NCBI GenBank assembly: GCA_031292145.1
Contig: JARLHR010000238.1
Span: 1 to 38,377, forward strand
Direction of reading: 5' to 3'
Length of the DNA: 38,377 nt
Source: Clostridium sp.
GTDB taxonomy: Bacteria; Bacillota; Clostridia; Clostridiales; Clostridiaceae
In this document: positions 18,666-26,184 of the stretch, in pieces
Position numbering within the stretch: position 1 is the stretch's first letter
How the letters are laid out: every line of letters begins with the position of its first letter
Program-made: the position numbers and the translations under genes
Notes under the pieces: model-generated
What the model was told of the DNA's origin: nothing
Seen by the model: only the letters and a program-made list of their open reading frames with translations
The model's database searches: none

Positions 18666-18676
18666 GGAGTGTTTTT

Positions 18677-19219
18677 ATGGAAAAGATGGAGGTAAATATT
18701 TTAGAGTTATTAGAATATTTACAAGACTTGGTTGAAAATTCACCCAAAGTACCTATGAGTGGTAAAGTAATGATTGATAAAAGAGAAATTATAGAAGTAA
18801 TTGATCAAATTATAAATTATCTTCCAGAACAATTTAAAAAAGCTGAGTGGGTTATGAATGAGAGAGAACGAATTCTAAATGAAGCTAAAAAAGAATATGA
18901 TTCTGTTAGAAAAGAAACTATGACTATGATGAGACAAAATGTTGAAAATCATGATGTTGTAAAAGAAGCAAAGCTAAGGGCTCAAGAAATTACAGCAGCA
19001 GCACAAAGAGATGCTAAGGCTATAAGATTAGGTTCTAGAGACTATTCAGACGAAATATTAACTGAATTGGATAAAGAAATTGAAGCGCAAAAAATAAAGC
19101 TAATAAAAAGTCTACAAGACAGTTTTGAATCTGTTGCTAAGGAGATAGATTCAAATTTAACTGGTGCCTGCGATGTTATCAAGGATAATGTTAAAGAATT
19201 GCGAAGCATGAAAAAATAA
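18677..19219 (+). CDS. Coiled-coil protein of unknown function, downstream of coaD
   Basis: A 180-aa charged protein. Residues 1-60 include a short globular start (LLEYLQDLVENSPKVP), followed by a long predicted helix rich in E, K, A and Q (about 60-175) with a break near residues 117-128. There is no signal peptide, no membrane segment and no nucleotide-binding motif. In clostridia a similar gene sits between coaD and ylbJ and is often labelled ATPase, for which I see no support here. The helix looks like a DivIVA/SMC-type or ATP synthase b-type coiled coil. AAGGAG lies 7 bases before ATG, and the gene is probably co-transcribed with coaD (11-base gap). Confidence 0.8.
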   Translation: MEKMEVNILELLEYLQDLVENSPKVPMSGKVMIDKREIIEVIDQIINYLPEQFKKAEWVMNERERILNEAKKEYDSVRKETMTMMRQNVENHDVVKEAKLRAQEITAAAQRDAKAIRLGSRDYSDEILTELDKEIEAQKIKLIKSLQDSFESVAKEIDSNLTGACDVIKDNVKELRSMKK

Positions 19220-19221
19220 TT

Positions 19222-19409
19222 TTAGGCACATAAAAAAATAACAAGTTTATCTGCCTAAGAATGGAAATAAGTAGCTTAAACAACTTGATGGATGGTTGTT
19301 TGAATTTAGCCTGCTCAAACTGATTAGTTAGAGCAGGCTAAATTCTGCACAACCTTTCTTTTAGTGTTTTCAAAGAAATTTTCTTAGGTACGTGGAAAAA
19401 TAAAAGACC
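19222..19409. repeat. Palindromic repeat between convergent genes (element 2)
   Basis: The core is a 15-bp perfect stem, 19302-19316 with 19331-19345 (TTTAGCCTGCTC / GAGCAGGCTAAA plus flanks), with a 14-base loop. GGTTGT (19294-19299) / ACAACC (19349-19354) and the outer CCTAAGAA (19254-19261) / TTCTTAGG (19381-19388) add further pairing. TTAGGCA (19222-19228) can alternatively pair with TGCCTAA (19252-19258). Both ends carry an AGGYAYRT plus A-rich tail (19224-19246 and 19386-19409) also found in element 3. It separates the coaD unit from ylbJ, but no T run follows the core stem. Confidence 0.8.
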
Positions 19410-19427
19410 AAAGAATATTTATCTATT

Positions 19428-20582
19428 TTATTTTTTTATTATGCTTAATAATACGGTTAATGTTATTAATATGATGATTGGATAAGAATAAGTATATATA
19501 CCCATAGGTGAACCGATTTTGATTGTAGATGTATATATGCTGGATGGCATTATTTTTAACAGTAAATAGGTTATAAAAAAGCTAATAATTCCTTGAATTA
19601 TTTTAAAAAATATATATTTATAATAATTAATTTTAGTATTACTTACAAAAGAACTAACTTGAGCAATTACTGCTAGTCCTGAAAATGAACATAAAAAACT
19701 TATTATACCTAATTTAATGTTAAGTGAAATAGGAAGCGTTGATATTAGGCTACAACCATTAGTCATTTCTATACTTCCTAAAAATAAATAATACAGAGTT
19801 CCAGAAGATAAATTGAATAAAGATTCTAAGTGCTTAATTATAGCGCAAATATATATGTTATTTTTAATAAGAGATATAACAACAGAAAAAATTATTATAA
19901 AGCCTCCAATGGATAAAGTAGTGTTTATTCCATTTTGTATAGCGTTTTTTAATGCAGAACCAAAATTTATTGTTGCATGTTTAGGGCAGGATAGGGAACT
20001 TGATTTTATCGAGGTCTTTCTTTTTTTTATTAAGAAGCCTACTAAAACGGCTGATAAGTAACTTCCAACAAGCAAAATATATCCTAAAGAAATATTTCCA
20101 AGCAAAGTTCCGCCAACAGAACCAATTAAAAAGAGTGGACCTACATTTGAAGCTATGTTTAAAAGTCTTTCATACTCTTCCTTTTCAATATAATTCATGG
20201 AATATAAATCAACGGAGTATTTTGCACCCAATGGATAGCCGCACAAAATGCTAGCTACAATTGGAAAAGAGCAATTTTTAGAAAGACCTAAAGGTTTGCA
20301 AATTAAAGGACCAAGAAACTTTGCGTAAAGATCTATTCCGTCATAATATATTAATAAATTGCAAATCACTACAAAAGGAAAGGTTGTTGGTAATATAGAC
20401 TTATACCACAATTTACAACCATCAGTAGCGGCAGAAATACATTGATTTATATTTAATATAAAAAGAACAATTGATATAGAAATTAATATACAAAGGACAA
20501 TATTTTTTTTTATATTAAGCTGTTTAATTAAAAGAATAACTAAGCTTATAATTAAAAACCACAAGATAGTAACATATATCAT
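19428..20582 (-). CDS. ylbJ: Sporulation integral membrane protein YlbJ
   Basis: A 384-aa polytopic membrane protein with about eight hydrophobic segments and two short nucleoside-transporter gate-like regions. Typical YlbJ stretches are LWYKSILPTTFPFVV, SILCGYPLGAKY and ASNVGPLFLIGSVGGTLL. In B. subtilis ylbJ is expressed in the mother cell during sporulation and is needed for spore heat resistance; the transported substrate is unknown. GGAGTG precedes ATG by 5 bases. It follows tmcAL on the minus strand after 49 bases, so they may be co-transcribed, possibly with its own sporulation promoter in that gap. The start fits the family N-terminus. Confidence 0.88.
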   Translation of the reverse strand: MIYVTILWFLIISLVILLIKQLNIKKNIVLCILISISIVLFILNINQCISAATDGCKLWYKSILPTTFPFVVICNLLIYYDGIDLYAKFLGPLICKPLGLSKNCSFPIVASILCGYPLGAKYSVDLYSMNYIEKEEYERLLNIASNVGPLFLIGSVGGTLLGNISLGYILLVGSYLSAVLVGFLIKKRKTSIKSSSLSCPKHATINFGSALKNAIQNGINTTLSIGGFIIIFSVVISLIKNNIYICAIIKHLESLFNLSSGTLYYLFLGSIEMTNGCSLISTLPISLNIKLGIISFLCSFSGLAVIAQVSSFVSNTKINYYKYIFFKIIQGIISFFITYLLLKIMPSSIYTSTIKIGSPMGIYTYSYPIIILITLTVLLSIIKK

Positions 20583-20631
20583 GAAATCACTCCAATCAAT
20601 AATATATATATTCTTGCGGTTATGTAAAATA

Positions 20632-21840
20632 TTACTTTAATATAAACGGACTTTTTAAATAATCGTCCATTGGATTTACTTTTGGGTTTAAGAGTGAATA
20701 TGCTTTTGTCCCCAAAATATCAATCTTCATATGGTCGCATAAATTATTTTTAGGAACTTTAGTTATTATATTTCTATTACTTTTTGTCTTTATATCCTTA
20801 AGTATATTTCGGCCTATAGAATTAAAAGCAAGAACTCTTATGTATGGAGCTGAGGCTTTAGATAAATCAGATAAATTGAAATCTTCAAGATTTAAAAAGC
20901 ATTGAGCAAGTATCCTACTAATTCTTGTATAAGTATATCTTTTGCTTTTTGAATTTAATATCAATTCATCAAAGGAATTTGCATGCAAAATTTCTCTAAG
21001 GATTTTGTTTTCAAGTCCTTCTGAAACATCAGGTAAATTTAAAAGAGACCTATTATTTGTAAATAACTTATATTTAATATATTCAAACATATTATCTTCA
21101 AAAATAAAAGGATAATTTAAAGTGAATAAATTATCTAAAATATCATAACTAGCTTTTGGAAGGGCATCAATTAATTCGCTTAATGAGTTTTCTTTAAGAT
21201 GTTTTCTAATTGATGTTGCTGAAGAAAACGTAGGTGTTAAATTAATATCGTTATAAGATGCCCCTTCTCTTCTTAGTGTTTTAGGTATTATTGAACTATT
21301 TAATACTAATAAAGCCTTTATATATTCTATTCCTAAAATATTATTAGAATTAGCTAATACATCTAAAACTTTATTGTCATTTAGGTAATCATTAAGTGCA
21401 TTTGCACGACTTGTATGAAAAGGGAGGCCAGAGTTTAAATTATTTTTTAAAAGATTTTTGTATTTTAATGGTTCTGAAACTAAAATTTCAGCAATTTCTT
21501 TTAATATATTTATATTTCCTTCCTCGCTTCCAAAGTATAAATTATCAATTATGCCTAAAGAATTGAGAAGGGATATACCTCCGAAGGCAAAATGTTCAGC
21601 TGAAGAAATTGAATAAACTAGAGGTAGCTCTAAAACTAAATCAACCCCATTTTTTATTGCCATTTCTGCTCTTTTCCATTTATCTATAATTGCCGGAATT
21701 CCCCTTTGCATAAAATTACCACTCATTACGCAAACTATACCATCTGCATTTGTATCATGTCTTGCTTTTTTTAGATGATATTCATGTCCTTTGTGAAATG
21801 GATTATATTCTGTGATTATTCCTGTAATTATCTTAATCAT
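20632..21840 (-). CDS. tmcAL: tRNA(Met) cytidine acetate ligase TmcAL
   Basis: Uses acetate and ATP to make N4-acetylcytidine at the wobble position of elongator tRNA(Met). The nucleotidyltransferase-like motif HKGH is at 16-19 in EYNPFHKGH. VMSGNFMQRG, KWKRAEMAI and SATSIRKH are further family signatures. The 402-aa length is normal. The start is odd: a strong GAGGAG lies directly against the only possible ATG (21838-21840) with no spacer. The family N-terminus would begin two or three codons later, where the codons are AAG and ATA. ylbJ follows. The enzyme's use of acetate is notable beside pta-ackA, but that is inference. Confidence 0.93.
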   Translation of the reverse strand: MIKIITGIITEYNPFHKGHEYHLKKARHDTNADGIVCVMSGNFMQRGIPAIIDKWKRAEMAIKNGVDLVLELPLVYSISSAEHFAFGGISLLNSLGIIDNLYFGSEEGNINILKEIAEILVSEPLKYKNLLKNNLNSGLPFHTSRANALNDYLNDNKVLDVLANSNNILGIEYIKALLVLNSSIIPKTLRREGASYNDINLTPTFSSATSIRKHLKENSLSELIDALPKASYDILDNLFTLNYPFIFEDNMFEYIKYKLFTNNRSLLNLPDVSEGLENKILREILHANSFDELILNSKSKRYTYTRISRILAQCFLNLEDFNLSDLSKASAPYIRVLAFNSIGRNILKDIKTKSNRNIITKVPKNNLCDHMKIDILGTKAYSLLNPKVNPMDDYLKSPFILK

Positions 21841-21941
21841 CTCCTCTTTATAAAAAAGTTGAATTAGGATTTTGGGATGGAATTTTTATGGTTTAGTATA
21901 CAATGTTTATAGTTATTTTCCTAATAAAGATAATTAGAGTA

Positions 21942-21963
21942 TATCATATTATAAAATATGATA
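21942..21963. repeat. Perfect 9-bp inverted repeat in the tmcAL-pta gap
   Basis: TATCATATT (21942-21950) and AATATGATA (21955-21963) are separated by four bases. With no T run on either side, it looks more like an operator or a tmcAL leader hairpin than a terminator. Confidence 0.6.
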
Positions 21964-22309
21964 GTATTAATAATTAGTAGTAGAATATGTAATATGTTTT
22001 AAATATTTTTATAATAAAATAATATAAAAAGTTATTGTTAAAAAATATACTTTTACTATTTTACTATGTTTAACAAAGATTTCAAAAAAAATAAGAAAAT
22101 TATGAGAAAGGCAAATTTTTAGTCAAGTATATTACCAATAGAAAAATAGAGGATATAACAAAATATTAATTTTAGTTTTATGTTTTTGATACTATAAAAC
22201 TAAAAATATACCTTAGAAACAGTAGGAATTTTGATGCATAAGCAACTAAAATCAAGGGGAATAAGAATATTTAAGAATATATTAAAAAATAATTTTTAAA
22301 TAATTTTTA

Positions 22310-22337
22310 TTGTTAAAAATTATACTTTTACTATATT
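22310..22337 (+). promoter_or_regulatory. Candidate promoter of pta-ackA
   Basis: TTGTTA (22310-22315) and TATATT (22332-22337) are 16 bases apart. The pair lies inside the second copy of the 32-base direct repeat. The implied leader is about 143 bases and contains the hairpin at 22366-22387. The first copy has TTGTTA with TATTTT at the same spacing, so there may be two promoters. Confidence 0.4.
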
Positions 22338-22365
22338 AGTATTTTACAATAGTGTTGTCAGATAA

Positions 22366-22387
22366 TTTAGATTATTGCCAATCTAAA
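22366..22387 (+). promoter_or_regulatory. Leader hairpin upstream of pta
   Basis: TTTAGATT (22366-22373) and AATCTAAA (22380-22387) form an 8-bp stem with the loop ATTGCC. It lies about 100 bases before the pta start and has no T run, so it is more likely a leader structure than a terminator. Confidence 0.45.
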
Positions 22388-22486
22388 GATTTCAATTTTA
22401 TAGATAATTATATGTTGAAAAAACGGTTAATAAAGGAGTATATTAGTATTAGAGATAGGATAGATATAGAGAGGAGACAAAGATTT

Positions 22487-23488
22487 ATGGACCTTATGAA
22501 AAAAATATGGACAGCAGCACAATCTAATAAAAAGAAAATTGTTCTTCCGGAAGGAAATGAAGAAAGAACCATAGTGGCTGCAGAGAAAATACACAAATTA
22601 GGATTGGCATATCCAATTTTGGTTGGTAATAAAGATGAAATAATAAATAAGGCAAAGGAATTGGATGTAGATTTATCAGGAGTTCAATTAATTGATCCAG
22701 ATGAATCTGAGCAATTAAATAAATATATTACAGCCTTTTACGAACTAAGAAAAACTAAGGGTGTAACAATGGAAAAAGCAGATAAAATAGTTAGAGATCC
22801 TCTATATTTTGGTACGATGATGGTTAAATTAGATGATGCAGATGGAATGGTATCTGGAGCGGTTCATACCACAGGAGATTTATTAAGACCAGGATTGCAA
22901 ATAATAAAAACAGCACCAGGAGTATCAGTTGTTTCAAGTTTCTTTATAATGCAAGTTCCAGGATCAACTTATGGTGAGGAAGGAACTCTTATATTCTCAG
23001 ACTGTGCAGTTAATCCTAATCCAAATGAAGATCAATTAGCAGCAATTGCAATTGCAACAGCAGAAACAGCTAAAAATTTATGTAATATGGATCCTAAGGT
23101 AGCGATGTTATCATTTTCTACAATGGGAAGTGCAGATAATGAATTAGTTGATAAAGTTAGAAATGCAACACAAAAAGCAAAGGAAATGAGACCTGATTTA
23201 GATATAGATGGTGAACTTCAACTAGATGCAGCCATAGTTAAAAAAGTAGCTGATCAAAAGGCTCCAAATAGTAAAGTTGCAGGGAAGGCTAATGTTTTAG
23301 TATTTCCAGATTTACAAGCAGGAAACATAGGTTATAAATTAGTTCAAAGATTTGCAAATGCAGATGCTATAGGCCCAATCTGCCAAGGTTTTGCAAAACC
23401 AATCAACGATTTATCAAGAGGATGTAGCTCTGATGATATTGTGAATGTTGTTGCATTAACTGCAGTTCAAGCTCAAAATGCTAAATAG
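22487..23488 (+). CDS. pta: Phosphate acetyltransferase
   Basis: Converts acetyl-CoA and phosphate to acetyl-phosphate, the first step of acetate formation. The 333-aa protein is the short, single-domain clostridial type: it starts MDLMKKIWTAAQ and carries the PTA motifs KIVLPEGNEERT, ADGMVSGAVHTTGD and the C-terminal VFPDLQAGNIGYKLVQRF region. The start is ATG 22487, about 11 bases after GAGGAG. The frame extends 45 codons further upstream from a TTG, but that extension is not Pta-like. ackA follows after 67 bases in the same direction, so acetyl-phosphate passes directly to the kinase and yields ATP. Confidence 0.95.
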   Translation: MDLMKKIWTAAQSNKKKIVLPEGNEERTIVAAEKIHKLGLAYPILVGNKDEIINKAKELDVDLSGVQLIDPDESEQLNKYITAFYELRKTKGVTMEKADKIVRDPLYFGTMMVKLDDADGMVSGAVHTTGDLLRPGLQIIKTAPGVSVVSSFFIMQVPGSTYGEEGTLIFSDCAVNPNPNEDQLAAIAIATAETAKNLCNMDPKVAMLSFSTMGSADNELVDKVRNATQKAKEMRPDLDIDGELQLDAAIVKKVADQKAPNSKVAGKANVLVFPDLQAGNIGYKLVQRFANADAIGPICQGFAKPINDLSRGCSSDDIVNVVALTAVQAQNAK

Positions 23489-23555
23489 CATATAAAGCAT
23501 AAATATACTTTTGAAAATAAATTGGTGAATATATTAAAGGATAAGGAGAGAAAAT

Positions 23556-24755
23556 ATGAAAGTATTAGTAATAAATTGTGGTAGTTCTTCATTAAAATAT
23601 CAACTTATTGATATGAGCGATGAAGCAGCTTTAGCACAAGGACTTGTTGAAAGAATAGGAATTAATGGTTCGATATTAACTCAAAAAGTTGAAGGAAAAG
23701 ATAAATATGTAGTTGAAACACCACTAAAAGATCATCAAGATGCAATTGAACTTGTATTAAAAAGTTTAGTTGATGAAAATTATGGCGTAATAAAATCAAT
23801 GGATGAAATATCTGCTGTTGGACATAGAGTTGTCCATGGTGGAGAAAAGTATGCAACATCAGTTGTAATTGACGATGCTGTAATTAAAAATCTTGATGAA
23901 TTTACAAAGTTAGCACCACTTCATAATCCTCCAAATATAATTGGAATAAATGCTTGTAAGGCTCTTATGCCAACAACTCCAATGGTAGCAGTTTTTGATA
24001 CAGCATTCCATCAAACTATGCCTGAGAAAGCATTTATGTATCCACTTCCATATGAATTATATAAAAAAGATCATGTAAGAAGATATGGATTCCATGGAAC
24101 ATCTCATAAGTATGTAGCGGGTGAAATGGCAAAATGGATGAATAAAGATGTAGAGGATTTAAAAATTGTAACTTGCCATATAGGTAATGGTGTAAGTGTT
24201 ACAGCAGTTGATGGAGGAAAATCAGTAGATACTACAATGGGATTCACTCCTTTAGATGGTATTATAATGGGATCAAGATCTGGAAGCATTGATCCTGCAA
24301 TAGTTACTTATTTAGTGAAGGAAAAAGGATATTCTATAGATGAAGTAAATGATATTTTAAATAAGAAATCAGGAGTTTTAGGTGTTTCAGGGATAGGAAC
24401 AGATTTTAGAGATATCAGAAGTGCTGTAGAAAATGATAATGATCCTAGAGCATTGCTTGCTATGGATATATTCGGATATCAAATTAAAAAGCAAATTGGT
24501 GCTTATGCTGCAGTAATGGGAGGCGTTGATGCTATTGTATTTACTGCTGGAATTGGAGAGCATGCTCCGGAAATAAGAGAAAGAGCTTTAACTAATATGG
24601 AATTTTTAGGCATAGAAGTGGATTTAGAAAAGAATGAAAGCCATAATATTGGTGATGGTATGGAAATTTCAAAAGAAACTTCAAAAGTAAAAGTAGTTGT
24701 AATACCTACAAATGAAGAACTAATGATTGCTAAGGAAACTTTAGAATTAGTTTAA
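23556..24755 (+). CDS. ackA: Acetate kinase
   Basis: Makes acetate and ATP from acetyl-phosphate and ADP. Active-site residues known from the Methanosarcina enzyme are present at the same positions: Asn7 (INCGSSS), Arg91 (GHRVVHGGE) and Asp148 (FDTAFHQ). The family motifs [20 protein letters not shown] and [11 protein letters not shown] are also present. The 399-aa length is typical. AAGGAGAG precedes ATG. It forms the second gene of the pta-ackA operon, the main ATP-yielding branch in acid-forming clostridia. Confidence 0.98.
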   Translation: MKVLVINCGSSSLKYQLIDMSDEAALAQGLVERIGINGSILTQKVEGKDKYVVETPLKDHQDAIELVLKSLVDENYGVIKSMDEISAVGHRVVHGGEKYATSVVIDDAVIKNLDEFTKLAPLHNPPNIIGINACKALMPTTPMVAVFDTAFHQTMPEKAFMYPLPYELYKKDHVRRYGFHGTSHKYVAGEMAKWMNKDVEDLKIVTCHIGNGVSVTAVDGGKSVDTTMGFTPLDGIIMGSRSGSIDPAIVTYLVKEKGYSIDEVNDILNKKSGVLGVSGIGTDFRDIRSAVENDNDPRALLAMDIFGYQIKKQIGAYAAVMGGVDAIVFTAGIGEHAPEIRERALTNMEFLGIEVDLEKNESHNIGDGMEISKETSKVKVVVIPTNEELMIAKETLELV

Positions 24756-24783
24756 TTAAGTGAAAAACTAATAGTTAAAAACT

Positions 24784-24845
24784 AATAGTGAATGAGTAAG
24801 GAGGAAATTTGCAAGGAATTTCAACCTTAACTCTTAACTATTCAT
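24784..24845. repeat. Heptamer-armed hairpin element (copy B)
   Basis: The left arm AATAGTGAATGAGTAAGG (24784-24801) is a diverged complement of the right arm 24825-24845 (CCTTAACTCTTAACTATTCAT). An inner stem GAAATT (24804-24809) / AATTTC (24817-24822) sits at the centre. It begins 29 bases after the ackA stop and may act as a weak terminator. It is related to the elements at 15251 and 34081. Confidence 0.65.
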
Positions 24846-24863
24846 CAATTTAAAATAAATTTC

Positions 24864-24892
24864 TTGACTTTTTAGCACTCAATTTATATAAT
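24864..24892 (+). promoter_or_regulatory. Strong sigma-A promoter of yceD-rpmF
   Basis: TTGACT (24864-24869) and a perfect TATAAT (24887-24892) are 17 bases apart. The leader is about 95 bases. The spacer contains TTAGCAC (24872-24878), matched by GTGCTAA (24919-24925) downstream, a possible operator pair. Confidence 0.85.
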
Positions 24893-24995
24893 TAGTTGTG
24901 TTTGTTTTATAAATATATGTGCTAAGGAGTGAAAAAAGGAGAATATTATATAATTTACTATATGTATGTTATGTAAATAGTTATCCTGTAATTTT

Positions 24996-25502
24996 ATGAA
25001 AGTACAAATTTCAGATATTGTTTCAGGTAAAGACAGAAGCAAAAATATTGATTACACTTTTGAGATGCCTGTATTTAACTTTGAAGGAGATATAATTAAA
25101 CCTATAGATTCTTGTGAAGTTATTGGTGTGATTTCATCTGATGGTGATATATTAATATTAAATGCTAAAATTAAAGCTAATCTGGAAATGAGATGCTCAA
25201 GATGTTTAGATACCTTTATCTATCCAATAGATATTGATATAGAAGAAAGGTTTACAACTAATAGGAATAGTGAAGATGATGAAGCTATTGTTGTAATTGA
25301 TGATGTTTTAGACATCACAGAAATTGTTGAAACTAGTATAATTTCAACTTTACCTATTCAAAGAGTTTGCAAGAACGACTGTATGGGACTTTGCCAAGAA
25401 TGTGGATGTAATTTAAATTATGATTCATGTTCATGTCAAAAAGAAGACGTAGATATACGTTTTCAAGTCTTAAAAGGTTTGTTTGATAATAAGGAGGTGT
25501 AA
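24996..25502 (+). CDS. yceD: YceD family (DUF177) protein
   Basis: A 168-aa protein of the YceD/DUF177 family, encoded directly before rpmF in most bacteria. It has four C-terminal cysteines in CMGLCQECGCNL and CSC, a likely metal site of the Gram-positive type, and RCSRCLD earlier (about 67-73). Its role is not firmly known; it has been linked to rRNA maturation. The start MKVQISDIVSGK fits the family, but no ribosome site precedes it. Two AAGGAG motifs at 24924-24929 and 24936-24941 lie 55-70 bases upstream, and a hairpin (ATTTAC 24953-24958 / GTAAAT 24973-24978) lies between. The preceding in-frame codons hold a stop at 24978-24980, so no longer start exists. Confidence 0.85.
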   Translation: MKVQISDIVSGKDRSKNIDYTFEMPVFNFEGDIIKPIDSCEVIGVISSDGDILILNAKIKANLEMRCSRCLDTFIYPIDIDIEERFTTNRNSEDDEAIVVIDDVLDITEIVETSIISTLPIQRVCKNDCMGLCQECGCNLNYDSCSCQKEDVDIRFQVLKGLFDNKEV

Positions 25503-25505
25503 TGA

Positions 25506-25688
25506 ATGGGTTGTCCAGCAAGAAAATCAGGAAAATCAAAAGTAAAAGCAAGAAGAGCTCAAACTTTTAAAGCTAGTTTACCTGGCATAGTTGAATGTCC
25601 ACAATGCCACGAAATGAAACTTGCTCATAGAGTATGTAAAAATTGTGGTTATTACAAAGGTAAGGAAGTTGTAGCTTCTGAAAAATAG
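25506..25688 (+). CDS. rpmF: 50S ribosomal protein L32
   Basis: A 60-aa large-subunit protein in the zinc-binding form, with Cys31, Cys34, Cys44 and Cys47. [19 protein letters not shown] is the family core. A perfect AAGGAGG lies 8 bases before ATG, inside the end of yceD (3-base gap). It is followed by a terminator, so yceD-rpmF is a compact two-gene transcript separate from plsX. An extra cysteine at position 3 belongs to an N-terminal MGCPARK. Confidence 0.97.
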   Translation: MGCPARKSGKSKVKARRAQTFKASLPGIVECPQCHEMKLAHRVCKNCGYYKGKEVVASEK

Positions 25689-25689
25689 G

Positions 25690-25714
25690 AGAAAGTCTTT
25701 AAGACTTTCTTTTA
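25690..25714 (+). terminator. Terminator of yceD-rpmF
   Basis: The stem AGAAAGTC (25690-25697) / GACTTTCT (25703-25710) has the loop TTTAA and runs into TTTATTAT. It starts two bases after the rpmF stop codon. Confidence 0.85.
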
Positions 25715-25727
25715 TTATATGCAAAAT

Positions 25728-26089
25728 AAGGCATATGAAAGAGAATAATAAGTCCATGATGGGACGTATATTTCCGGTAAGGGATCTGAAAGAAAATAAT
25801 AAGTCAAAGATTCTGAGGATATTTTGTGCTAGGCGAAGAACCATAATCAGCGCATAGTGAGCTATGTAAGGGCTGTGGTGATGAAGTATAGCACAAAATA
25901 GACCAGAATCTGACTAGTTATTTTCTTTTAGATCTCTAAAGCAAGGAAGTGCGTTTGTATCATAGTGGCCCTATTAGGTGACATATTGACTTGGTATTTT
26001 TTTTAATATGCCTTAATATATATGATTTGAGGTATAATCAAAAAAATAATGGAGCAGTATGCGTGTCTATTATTTTCTTTCATGTGCCT
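25728..26089. repeat. Composite palindromic repeat between rpmF and plsX (element 3)
   Basis: The inner palindrome spans 25781-25937: GATCT (25783) pairs with AGATC (25930), and TATTTTGTGCTA (25820-25831) pairs perfectly with 25889-25900, with a CATAG/CTATG hairpin at the centre. An outer layer pairs 25728-25754 with 25988-26014. TGAAAGARAATAATAAGTC occurs directly at 25736-25754 and 25787-25805, and inverted, with changes, at 25988-26014 and 26065-26089. No open frame covers it. In the rest of the 25689-26184 gap I see an isolated TATAAT at 26033-26038 without a matching -35, and a 6-bp AATCAA/TTGATT repeat near 26130. Confidence 0.85.
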
Positions 26090-26184
26090 AAATTAGCAAT
26101 GTACAAATGATAGTTTAGAACGAAAATAGAATCAAGGATTTGATTTTTAAAATAGGTTTTAGGTAAGGTGAGGGAGGCATTGTT

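Larger units (their letters stand above)
21841..22486. other. 646-base AT-rich divergent gap between tmcAL and pta
   Basis: No gene is visible. It holds a 9-bp inverted repeat at 21942-21963, a 32-base direct repeat (22032-22063 and 22307-22338), a candidate pta promoter at 22310-22337, and an 8-bp hairpin at 22366-22387. The pta frame is open back to 22352, but that part has no ribosome site and does not resemble Pta. Confidence 0.6.

Noticed and set aside
22234-22299. 21-residue reading frame upstream of pta (starts MHKQLKSRG)
   Set aside because: It has only a weak AGGA before the ATG, no recognised motif, and lies in very AT-rich DNA.
22352-22486. 45-codon N-terminal extension of Pta from TTG
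   Set aside because: No ribosome site, no similarity to Pta, and a good site with ATG lies at 22487.
24872-24925. CIRCE heat-shock operator upstream of yceD
   Set aside because: The left half TTAGCACTC is perfect, but the matching half is 40 bases away instead of nine and is shortened to GTGCTAA.
26010-26038. plsX promoter using TATAAT at 26033
   Set aside because: The -10 is perfect, but no acceptable -35 is found at 16-18 bases, so it was not called.
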